A program made the translations under genes and the position numbers. A stretch of DNA of 64,000 bases from Dendrophyllia cribrosa (lineage: Eukaryota; Cnidaria; Anthozoa; Scleractinia; Dendrophylliidae). Shown here in pieces: positions 56,268 to 64,000 of this stretch. Under the pieces are notes generated by a model that was not told the DNA's origin, made no database searches, and saw nothing but the letters and a program-made list of their open reading frames with translations. The stretch spans positions 36,685,710 to 36,749,709 of the forward strand of contig JAJLRJ010000009.1 of the NCBI GenBank assembly GCA_024195265.1, written 5' to 3'. Numbering within the stretch: the first letter of the stretch is position 1; each line of letters begins with the position of its first letter.

Positions 56268-58448
56268 GTGGGTCCCCCTTTGTTCGCCACTAGACTGCAA
56301 GCAGCTCAGGGATTCACCTCTTTGGGGGACGTACCCCTTCGCTGTCTTACACAGGGAGCCCCTCCCTTTGTTGGCCCCTTGCCTCCTCCGGAATTGGTGG
56401 CGTCTCGCCCAAGTTTGGGCAATCTCGCCCATTTGCGTTTCCTCGACCCGGATCACTTCAGGGCTGGCAACATCCACCATCAGCTGCCCGTTTGGCACGA
56501 TCTTCTTGCAAAACATCCTTGTAACGAAGTCGACCTCGTAGAGGTCATCACGGACGGTGTTCGTATCGAGCGTTTTCTTAAGCCGTTTAAGGGGAATTTC
56601 AAGGGCCAGGCGTACGATTCCCCTCACCCTCCGCCAATTGTTATGACGAACTCTCCTACTACGGCCAAGTTTGTCGATTTCGTTTCTGATACCGTATTAC
56701 AGTGGGTGTCCGCCGGGGTCGTTATGGTCTGGGGAACGGTTGGTAGCGACCCACCCCCGCGTTTGGTATTACCTCTTACAGTGGAGCCGTCTAAGCCCCG
56801 GTTATGCCACGACGAGCGCTACCTTAACCTGTGGATACGTGATCTCCCTTTCAAACTCGACCATCTCACCGATTTACCCAGATACGTCCTCCCGGGCCAT
56901 TTTCAGACCACTTGTGATGACAAAAGCGGCTATCAACATGTTTCGCTGCATCAGTCGTCCCGGACGTATTTTGGCTTTCAGTGGCAGGGTTTCTATTTCG
57001 TCTTCTGTGCACTACCTTTTGGATGGAAGGCCAGCGCGTTTATTTATCATAAGCTCGGGCTTGCGGTCTCAGCAGCTGCGCGGTCGTTTGGAGTCACAGT
57101 GTCCCAGTACATTGATGACCGGCACGTTGGACAGATTTTTACTTTTCCACTCCGGATTAGCCGGGAGCCATCTTTTGAACAAGCCCAGGCGGCGATCTAC
57201 ATTATGTGCTATTTGCTTATTGAAGCAGGATATTTTCTCGGTATTGATAAGTCACAGCTGTTTCCTTCGACATGGGTACGTTTTCTGGGGTTTATATGCG
57301 ACTCCGTGCGTCAAGCCTTTCTCGTTCCGGGGGATAAAAAAGTCAAGTTTGCAGCCTTGAGGGAAGACATCCTCTCGTCCCCATTTGTAAGCCTCAAGAC
57401 ACTCCAACGTTTCTCAGGGAAAGTCATCTCTTTCAGCCTTGCTATTCCGGGGTGTAAGTTGTACGTACGTGATATCTTCAAAGCCATTTCCCGCCTTTCC
57501 GGATCCTCGCGAACCTCTATCAAGTTGGAGGCTCGTCTTCGCCGAGAAGTAGAGTTTTGGCGCTTTTTGGACAACTGGCGAGATTGTCTTCCGTGGAGAA
57601 CAGAGCGCCACGCTGTGGTTACGCTTTATTGTGACGCCTCAAAGAAGGCCTGGGGTGGAACTCTGTTCAAGGACAGCCTCAGGATCGAGTCCAAAGACTA
57701 TTGGGTGGATAACTCTCAGAATATCAATGTCCTAGAAGCCCAAGCTTTGCTGAACTCCCTCCGTTCTTTTGCCGATCACATTGGTTCGTGTAGAGTCGAT
57801 GTCCATACTGACAGCCTCGTTTTGAAGTCCGCCTTGTTGAAGGATGGCTGTAGGGATTCTGACGTTAATAACGTTGTTAAGAATATTTTCGACTGTTGCA
57901 GAGAATTTAATTGTAGCCTTGATGTTTATTATGTGCCTTCGAACGAGAACCCAGCTGATTTCCCTTCTAGAAACGTGTCGGATACGGATTGCATGTTGTC
58001 TAAGAGCGCTTGGGAGCAGGTCGAGCTTCTGTTCGGGCCTCACACCTTTGATCTGATGTCCTTGGACAGTAATTGTCAGCGGAATAAGACGGGCCGACGT
58101 TTGCCACACTTTACACCTTGTGCGACCCCAGATTCTGGTGGAATCAACATCTTCGCCCATTCTGTGCCTTTGGGCGGTAACCTGTATGTGTTCCCGCCAT
58201 TCGTTTTGATTCCACCTCTTCTGAAATACTTTCTGGAACAGGATTTTCACGACCCGTTTACCATCGTCATCCCGGATTTAAGGCCCCGGCGCTTCTGGTG
58301 GGCACTGCTACAGTCAATTACTGTTGATCGTACGCTTCTGGGTAGGAAAGGCGAGAATAACACATTGCTGTTTCCCTCTCGTAACGGCCAACAATGGCTC
58401 TCCAAGAGTTTGCAGTGGGACCTGTGGGCTTTCCGCTGTATTTGTTAA
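56268..58448 (+). CDS. Ngaro reverse transcriptase / RNase H, 726 residues
   Basis: The frame opens with GTG just after a pyrimidine-rich acceptor ending GCTTTAG, whose TAG is an in-frame stop. The first ATG (56643) is about 125 codons in. The reverse transcriptase has the first aspartate in TCDDKSGYQHV (about residue 216) and YIDD near 280. RNase H has LYCDASKKAWG near 453, an E in NVLEAQALLNS, HTDSLVLKSALL and the YVPSNENPADFPSR tail. A C-terminal region (FGPHTFDLMSLDSN, LPHFTP) is typical of Ngaro/DIRS polyproteins. No stop or frameshift is seen. Confidence 0.9.
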   Translation: MGPPLFATRLQAAQGFTSLGDVPLRCLTQGAPPFVGPLPPPELVASRPSLGNLAHLRFLDPDHFRAGNIHHQLPVWHDLLAKHPCNEVDLVEVITDGVRIERFLKPFKGNFKGQAYDSPHPPPIVMTNSPTTAKFVDFVSDTVLQWVSAGVVMVWGTVGSDPPPRLVLPLTVEPSKPRLCHDERYLNLWIRDLPFKLDHLTDLPRYVLPGHFQTTCDDKSGYQHVSLHQSSRTYFGFQWQGFYFVFCALPFGWKASAFIYHKLGLAVSAAARSFGVTVSQYIDDRHVGQIFTFPLRISREPSFEQAQAAIYIMCYLLIEAGYFLGIDKSQLFPSTWVRFLGFICDSVRQAFLVPGDKKVKFAALREDILSSPFVSLKTLQRFSGKVISFSLAIPGCKLYVRDIFKAISRLSGSSRTSIKLEARLRREVEFWRFLDNWRDCLPWRTERHAVVTLYCDASKKAWGGTLFKDSLRIESKDYWVDNSQNINVLEAQALLNSLRSFADHIGSCRVDVHTDSLVLKSALLKDGCRDSDVNNVVKNIFDCCREFNCSLDVYYVPSNENPADFPSRNVSDTDCMLSKSAWEQVELLFGPHTFDLMSLDSNCQRNKTGRRLPHFTPCATPDSGGINIFAHSVPLGGNLYVFPPFVLIPPLLKYFLEQDFHDPFTIVIPDLRPRRFWWALLQSITVDRTLLGRKGENNTLLFPSRNGQQWLSKSLQWDLWAFRCIC

Positions 58449-58471
58449 GCTCCTGTGATATTATCTTTTAG

Positions 58472-59737
58472 GTGGCGCGTTTATGGAAGCCTGCTCGACG
58501 TTGCTCATCTTGCCTTTACCCTAATGACGCCGACGCTAATTACTGCCAAGCATGTGGGACGCCGACCGGACTTTTACGGACCACTTCAGGATCTGTTCCT
58601 GTAAACGAGACCGCGATTCAGGAGCGCTTTAGCGAGTTTCAATCCACTATGTCCTCAAAGCCTTATCAGAAGCAGAAGTCAGCACTGGAACAGCAACTTT
58701 CCCAGTTTTTAGGTGGCTTGTCCACCCCTAGGACAATCCCTTCGTGTACTGCGAATGATATAATTAAGTTTTTGATCTCCAGGGATCAGTCCGGTAGAAC
58801 GGTGGTGCATACATTTTCTTGCCCCAAAGACCCTTGTACTAAAGCTTGCCCAAAGCGTTTGGCGGCCGGGACCGTCGATTCTCTTGTGGGCCGTCTTAGG
58901 GCCATTTTCAACGGTTGGGGACGCCTCGATAATGCCAACCCAGTCGCTCATCCCCTTGTCAAAGAGTATCTTAAGTTCGTTAGGGAAGAACAGGCGGGTT
59001 TAGCTATTGCACCTAGTCAAGCAGTTCCCTTATTCTTCGGGAAATTCCAGCGGTTGATAGCCTCCCTTCGAGATCGGTTCAATAGTCAGACATCTTTATC
59101 GCGCGTGGGTAAATATATCCTCGTTAGGGATACCTTATTTTTCGTTCTGGATTTTTTCACGGGGGATAGGGCTTCGGATCTCGGTCGGCTACAATCCTGT
59201 AATGTGTATAAGTTGAGGGACCGGGAGGGTTTTCTGCTCAAGTTTTCCCTCACTAAGAATGTCCGCAAGGGTCCACCTCGCTCTTTTGCTTTGACTAGGT
59301 TTTCTAGTCACCCCGATGTCTGTCCCGTGGCTTGGGTCCAGTATTACATCGAGGCCTGCCAGCGCCTTAAGGTTCCGCTGAGCCAGGGGTACTTTTTCAA
59401 GGCTACGGAGCGTAACAAATCATTGAGCGATAAGCCTTTTACGGGCTCTGCGGTATACAACCGTTTGAAGAAGTATCTTTCGGAGGCTAAACTCCATGCG
59501 GGGGAAACCCCGCATAGTTTTCGCGTTGGGTTATCTACCACTCTTCGCCTTTTGGGTTGCTCGCAGGAAGACGTGGCCCAGTATTTGGGCTGGAAAAGCG
59601 GGGAGGTGGCGAAGAGGTATATGCAACGCTCGGACGCTAACGCGTCTCTTACCATACTAGAATCAGTTTTCCCTAGGGCGGCTTCAACTCATTTCACACC
59701 AGTGTCACACCCGGATAATTTGCAGTCCGCTGTTTAG
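58472..59737 (+). CDS. Ngaro tyrosine recombinase, 421 residues
   Basis: The frame again opens with GTG directly after an acceptor-like TATCTTTTAG. The N terminus carries a zinc ribbon (CSSCLYPNDADANYCQACG), which would be lost if the first ATG, about 60 codons in, were used. The recombinase tetrad appears complete: R in GDRASDL (about 231), H and R in HSFR (about 348-351), and the nucleophile Y in KRYMQR (about 383). It would insert circular element DNA into the genome. The frame is intact. Confidence 0.9.
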   Translation: MARLWKPARRCSSCLYPNDADANYCQACGTPTGLLRTTSGSVPVNETAIQERFSEFQSTMSSKPYQKQKSALEQQLSQFLGGLSTPRTIPSCTANDIIKFLISRDQSGRTVVHTFSCPKDPCTKACPKRLAAGTVDSLVGRLRAIFNGWGRLDNANPVAHPLVKEYLKFVREEQAGLAIAPSQAVPLFFGKFQRLIASLRDRFNSQTSLSRVGKYILVRDTLFFVLDFFTGDRASDLGRLQSCNVYKLRDREGFLLKFSLTKNVRKGPPRSFALTRFSSHPDVCPVAWVQYYIEACQRLKVPLSQGYFFKATERNKSLSDKPFTGSAVYNRLKKYLSEAKLHAGETPHSFRVGLSTTLRLLGCSQEDVAQYLGWKSGEVAKRYMQRSDANASLTILESVFPRAASTHFTPVSHPDNLQSAV

Positions 59738-59882
59738 ACTACGTGTGCTTTATTTCATAAACATCACCTTGTTAGGTATAGGAGTAGTTTCTGAGTAATG
59801 GAAGAAGTAAAGTGTGCTCCTTTCCTGTTGGTGTTGTATTGACCCTTTTCCCGGAATTGACGGCAGAAGGTCTGGGGCGGGA

Positions 59883-59951
59883 GCGGGTATCTTCCCATAA
59901 CTTAGTCCCCGCGCCCAGGGCTATTGTTTGTAGTGAGATTATTTTACTATT
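59883..59951 (+). repeat. Ngaro repeat B1
   Basis: This begins GCGGGTATCTTCCCATAAC and ends GATTATTTTACTATT. It differs from B2 at one base (CGCGCCC for CGCACCC) and overlaps the first six bases of A2. Confidence 0.9.
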
Positions 59952-60126
59952 CTCACTACATACTTAATTAGCCCATTGCGCGGAAGAGACTGAGTTCCCT
60001 AAATTCCGGCGGGCTGCTCTTGCGCGCTCTCGGCATGATGCTTTGCGGCCTCCGCCTCAAATATCGGTCTTTTCATTCACCTCGTGGTCAGTTTAACGGA
60101 GTTCAGGGCGAATACGGTTACGTTTC
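59946..60126 (+). repeat. Ngaro repeat A2
   Basis: This is a copy of A1 with two substitutions (ACATAC for GCATAC and GTTACG for GTTGCG). Confidence 0.9.
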
Positions 60127-60197
60127 GACCCTCCCACCTCCCCTGGTGGCGGTCGGCTTCGCCCCCTACATTTGTCTCACATCTTGTCCTGGCAGTC

Positions 60198-60266
60198 GCG
60201 GGTATCTTCCCATAACTTAGTCCCCGCACCCAGGGCTATTGTTTGTAGTGAGATTATTTTACTATT
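60198..60266 (+). repeat. Ngaro repeat B2, right end of element
   Basis: This is a copy of B1 ending ACTATT, the same six bases with which A1 starts; this shared core is probably the recombination site. Confidence 0.85.
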
Positions 60267-61020
60267 TATAGCGCATCGAGGCCGGGCTGATTGTCTTCGA
60301 TGAAAGAAATCATGAAACGTATATAACCTAATTATTCAAAATTGAAACCTTTTTAAATGCAAGCCAAAACTGCACAATATAGGACAGTAAAGTAATGATA
60401 TTGAGCTTAACTAAGGTGATAAGGTCGGAAGCACAAGAATTAAACTCAAAAGAGTTTAGCTGTAAACAAATACTTTGACAATCTACTAGCTTCAATTTAA
60501 GACGAAATTGGGTTTAAAAATAAGCACTTAGCTCTATATTCCTCCAAAATCGCTTGACCTGCGGAGTTACGCAGGTTACGCAGCCTCAAATGCGGTCTTG
60601 ACCACTGTTTGAGAAATGTGAAACCTGTCTTGAATAGCAAACCGCGGATAAATGCCGGAGAAAACAACTTTGCAAATGGTTTTCTTTGCTAAACTCAACG
60701 GTTAACCACTGACTCAGCAAGAGTGTTGAGCGTACGGCTGACGTGACATTCGGCTGTGTAGCCGCGCGAAAAACGTTCGTTCGGACACACGGACATGACA
60801 GACACCGCCGGCGAAACATTCCGCTGGCCATGACCATGAAAAATGACGGGCATGGGTTCTATGAGTATGGGGCTCCGCGCGGGCCTTTGGCCCGCAGAGC
60901 TCCGCTAAAAAATTTGTACTCAAACTCTACATGTTCCGTAAAAATTGGAAAAAGCCAAACACGACCCTTTCAAGAGGGTCTGGATGGGGGTGTACAAATG
61001 TCAGTTGTCAGTTAAAATTT
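60267..61020. other. Spacer right of the Ngaro element
   Basis: This includes the right copy of the CTTAACTAAGGTG direct repeat (60412-60448) and a GC-rich hairpin at about 60870-60905 (CGCGCGGGCCTTTGGCCCGC). No gene is supported. Confidence 0.5.
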
Positions 61021-61085
61021 TGGCCATTTGTCAGTTGCCAGTTAAATTTAAGGCCATTTGTCAGTTGTCAGTTAATTGACTGTTA
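61021..61085 (+). repeat. GCCATTTGTCAGTTG short tandem repeat
   Basis: GGCCATTTGTCAGTTG(T/C)CAG occurs about three times with a period near 36 bases. Confidence 0.75.
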
Positions 61086-61114
61086 ATTGCGTCGACGAAG
61101 GAGACGCTTCCTAA

Positions 61115-61290
61115 TCTTGTCGAATCGAGAAAAGTGTCGGTACCAAATCTGCGCCATCTTGAAACGTCACAATAGTATCCAGCATGCTTAGCGCGTAGTC
61201 TAGGCAGAACGAATCGAGAAAAGTGTCGGTACCAAATCTGCGCCATCTTGAAACGTCACAATAGTATCCCGCATCGGCTTAGCGCGTGTT
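61115..61290 (+). repeat. Two-copy tandem duplication
   Basis: GAATCGAGAAAAGTGTCGGT then ACCAAATCTGCGCCATCTTG occurs at about 61123 and again at about 61210, with a period near 87 bases. Confidence 0.85.
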
Positions 61291-61664
61291 TTGACCTGCG
61301 TGCGCACTTTTTTTAGCTGCCACGTGCTCTGACAGCTCGTTCGACAACGTACAACGTTCCACAACTACAAGCCGGCCCTAAATTAAGAAAGAACCAGGAA
61401 CATGCCTGAAACGCGAATGCCATGTCACAACGAGGTACCTAAGGAGACGCACTTTAATCTGTGATTACTTCTAGTAATTAATTAAGTAATTTAATAATTT
61501 CCTTTTTATCCAAAATTTAGCTAAACTGAGGCACATAAAATGTAAATTGTATCACTAATTCGAAAATTGCTACACTAATAACTTTATTTCTGCTACACGA
61601 CGCAACAGACAGTAAATACGCCAATAGGTTTATTTTGCAGGTTTCGGCCGAGCAACGGGACTTT

Positions 61665-61900
61665 GTATACAGTAAATAAAGCTACACTGAGCACCGTGAC
61701 TATGTATACAGTAAATAAAGTTACACTGAGCACCGGGACTACGCACACAGTAAATAAAGCTACACTGAGCACCGGGACTACGCACACAGTAAATAAAGCT
61801 ACAATGAGCACCGGGACTATGTATACAGTAAATAAAGCTACATTGAGCACCGGGACTACGTACACACTAAATAAAGCTACACCGAGCCTTAGTACACAAT
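61665..61900. repeat. 39-bp minisatellite, about 6 copies
   Basis: The unit contains CAGTAAATAAAGCTACACTG and AGCACCGGGACTACG. The 39-base period (13 codons) leaves both strands open as ~100-codon frames, which I regard as by-products. Confidence 0.9.
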
Positions 61901-62664
61901 GTATACAGTATAACATAACTATCGATAACTACGCTGGCCAATAATTGCCATCACAGTAAGACACCTAAACGGAGCTGAGCAACCACGCACAATACCACTG
62001 TGGGTAGACGGATATAAATCTCTTAAATGACAGGAGGTTTTCATGCTGTGTAGCCATTTATAGAATTACTGTTTCTCTATGCCTTCGTTATGCTAGCTCT
62101 CTTGGCATATGTTAGGGCTTCTTTGGCTTACTTCTGTTACAAGATAAGTAGTGATCGGCTGCAGTTTTTGTTATGAATATGCTAGGATCAGTCAAAAATC
62201 TCCCAGCCCGTGATTTAGTGTCTAAGTCTTGTGCGAAAGTGGATCTTTATTACGGATGTAAGCGTCTAAGATCAAAGTCAGAAGCTGCCGTGTCTCTATT
62301 GGAATCATGACTTCTTGCAGTTTATGTTTTAGCTCCTTGTTTTATTCTGTTTTTGAGTAGTGTTTCTTGGAGTTTGAAGAACCTCCGTTGTTTCATCATG
62401 GCGTTATTGCATCCTGACATGGCTTGTACAGATATAGTGATCTACTTTGAAAATCTCACGGATGCTAGTGAATTCTTACGTTTTCTTAAACAATTACAAG
62501 ACTCGAGTTTCGGTTCTTAGATGAACCTCACCAGTTGCTCCCATAAGTAAATGTCTCGCGGAATAATATAAAATTATTCCGTTGTACATGAAATGTTTGC
62601 CGCCTGCGGAATTGATGTGTGATTATTTTGCTGTCGATCAGCTATTACTACAACTGCCCGCCTC
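61901..62664. other. Spacer, no gene seen
   Basis: This is ordinary AT-rich sequence. I find no family-supported frame or splice-consistent exon. Confidence 0.4.
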
Positions 62665-63405
62665 GCTACTCCGACTGGCATCACAAAGTGTCCTGGGGGG
62701 TGCACGCTACTCCATGACTGACATCACAAAGTGTCCTGAAGGGGTGCACTCTACTCCATGACTGGCATCAAAAAGTGTCCTGGGGGATGGTACGCTACTC
62801 CATGACTGGCATCACAAAGTGTCCTGGGGGGGTGGCACGCTACTCTATGACTGGCATCACAAAGTGACCTGGGAGATGGCACGCTACCCCATGACAAGCA
62901 TCACAAAGTGTCCTGGGCGGGTGCACGCTACTCTATGACTGGCATCACAAAGTGTCCTCGGGGGTGCACGCTACTACATGAATGGCATCACAAAGTGTCC
63001 TAGAAGGTTGCACGCTACTCCATGACTGGCATCACAAAGTGTCCTGAGCGGGTGCACGCTACTCCATGACTGGCATCACAAAGTGTCCTGGGCGGGTACG
63101 CGCTACTCCATGACTGGCATCACAAAGTGTCCTGGGGGGTTGCACGCTACTCCATGATCGACATCACAAAGTGTCCTGGGGGTGGCACGCTACTCCATGA
63201 CTGGCATCACAAAGTGTCCTAGGCGGGTATACGTTACTCCATGACTGGCATCACAAAGTGTCCTGGGAGGTTGCACGCTACTCCATGACTGCCATCACAA
63301 AGTGTCCTGGGGGGGGGGGGGGGTGGCACGCCACTCCATGACTGGAATCACAAAGTGTTCTGTGGGGTGCACGCTACTCCATGACTGGCATCGCAAAGTG
63401 TCATC
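62665..63405 (+). repeat. 43-46-bp minisatellite, about 17 copies, from a dispersed element
   Basis: The unit is built from CTACTCCATGACTGGCATCA, CAAAGTGTCCTGGG and a variable G run with TGCACG. Single relatives of the same sequence lie at 30625-30690 (inverted) and 43206-43290. Units differ mainly in the G run length. Confidence 0.95.
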
Positions 63406-64000
63406 ACCGAGAATACAGCGACATATCCGGGACCTTGCGGTCCAGAGCGCTAAATTTGAAAAGCTACCGTCTGACAAAACAGCCAAATTACAAAGAAAAT
63501 GGGGAAAAATGGCGAAACAAGGTGTATGTGTTACTCCATAATAAAAAACTAAGTACTTTGGCGGTTAGGTTCACCCTGGCTTTTTTAGAAGAGGTGTTAA
63601 GAAATCATTTAAGACCCTTTTTATTTGCCTGAGATTTGGACAACTGCTATCGAATCGCGTTCTAAAATTCGTTTTTTTCGCCGATTTCAGTATGGAAGAA
63701 ACACCGCATTGATATTCAGGATAGTCTTTCTCTTCAAGAAAGGACTTGCTAACTAAGGTTCACCCTGGAAATGTTAGCCTCGTGTCTAAACAAAAGATTG
63801 GCGAAGTTTGGATTTAATATGATGCGTGGAAATATTATCAAAGCGCTATTTTCTAGAAGGTGTTCCACAAACTAAAAATGGCGCTCCAAAATGTCTTCCT
63901 ACGAACTCCCACGAGACCGGCAAACGGATTCAAATTTGAATAATTATTATTTGTTCCCTCAGTCGATGAAGGCGGGTGCTTGCTTTTTGCTTGTTCAAGT
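63406..64000. other. Right edge, no gene seen
   Basis: An 83-codon frame (63381-63632) follows on from the minisatellite without family resemblance. GGTTCACCCTGG occurs twice (63569 and 63758), suggesting another repeat. Nothing else can be supported. Confidence 0.4.

Larger units (their letters stand above)
53725..60266 (+). mobile_element. Ngaro-type tyrosine-recombinase retrotransposon, 6.5 kb, near intact
   Basis: The order is A1, leader exon, gag-like, RT/RNase H, tyrosine recombinase, B1, A2, B2. These split direct repeats (A1...B1-A2-B2) are the hallmark of Ngaro/PAT-like elements of the DIRS order. A1 (53725-53905) and A2 (59946-60126) differ at two of 181 positions. B1 (59883-59951) and B2 (60198-60266) differ at one of 69. 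All coding frames are open. Tyrosine-recombinase elements replicate through circular DNA and integrate by recombination without target duplication; none is seen here. The element is visibly richer in G and C than its surroundings. Confidence 0.92.

Noticed and set aside
57732..58250. 172-codon minus-strand frame within the RT/RNase H gene
   Set aside because: It is the antisense of a strongly supported coding frame and has no similarity of its own.

Overview
Organism and overall character. This is an intron-rich, AT-rich animal genome window packed with foldback DNA elements, SINEs, satellites and two protein-coding transposable elements. The three host genes are all metazoan: a COP9 signalosome subunit, a nuclear receptor and the Holliday-junction nuclease subunit EME1. 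Frequent ACATGTAC microsatellites, the mixed NR3/NR4A-like character of the nuclear receptor, Ngaro-type and ISL2EU-type elements and very abundant MITEs suggest a marine invertebrate, most likely an anthozoan cnidarian such as a stony coral. That placement is inference.

Layout. 12-15578 (minus): the 5' part of GPS1/CSN1, nine exons giving the first 218 residues; the rest lies beyond the left edge. Its 7.7-kb first intron holds two large foldback elements and a 4.3-kb ISL2EU-type transposon (10661-14960). This transposon has two divergent genes, a THAP-DDE transposase and a SWIM/YqaJ exonuclease-like protein. 15579-16282: head-to-head promoter region. 16283-21018 (plus): a complete three-exon nuclear receptor. 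21019-33583: gene-free, dominated by a ~6.4-kb satellite (about 23.5-30.1 kb) and a 42-bp minisatellite. 33584-49446 (minus): a complete 12-exon EME1 gene (721 residues) whose introns hold many foldback elements. 49447-64000: no host gene seen; a fossil LINE/SINE junction, a decayed hAT element and a near-intact 6.5-kb Ngaro-type tyrosine-recombinase retrotransposon (53725-60266), then minisatellites.

Most notable. In the Ngaro element the three long reading frames (gag-like, RT/RNase H, tyrosine recombinase) have no usable start codon of their own. Each opens exactly at a TAG that is the last three bases of a splice-acceptor-like sequence. A 41-codon proline-rich exon with an ATG and a GTAATA donor lies just inside the left repeat, and it is in phase 0 with all three acceptors. 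This suggests that one leader exon is alternatively spliced to supply the N terminus of all three proteins. In the ISL2EU element the start codons of both genes lie at the same place (base 76) inside the two terminal inverted repeats, so the ends appear to double as start regions.

How things work together. The host genes are unrelated in function: CSN1 acts in cullin deneddylation, the receptor in transcription, and EME1 with MUS81 in DNA repair. CSN1 and the receptor may share a promoter region containing a perfect CRE. All exon structures were built by hand from splice phases and recognisable protein similarity; no search or RNA data were available.
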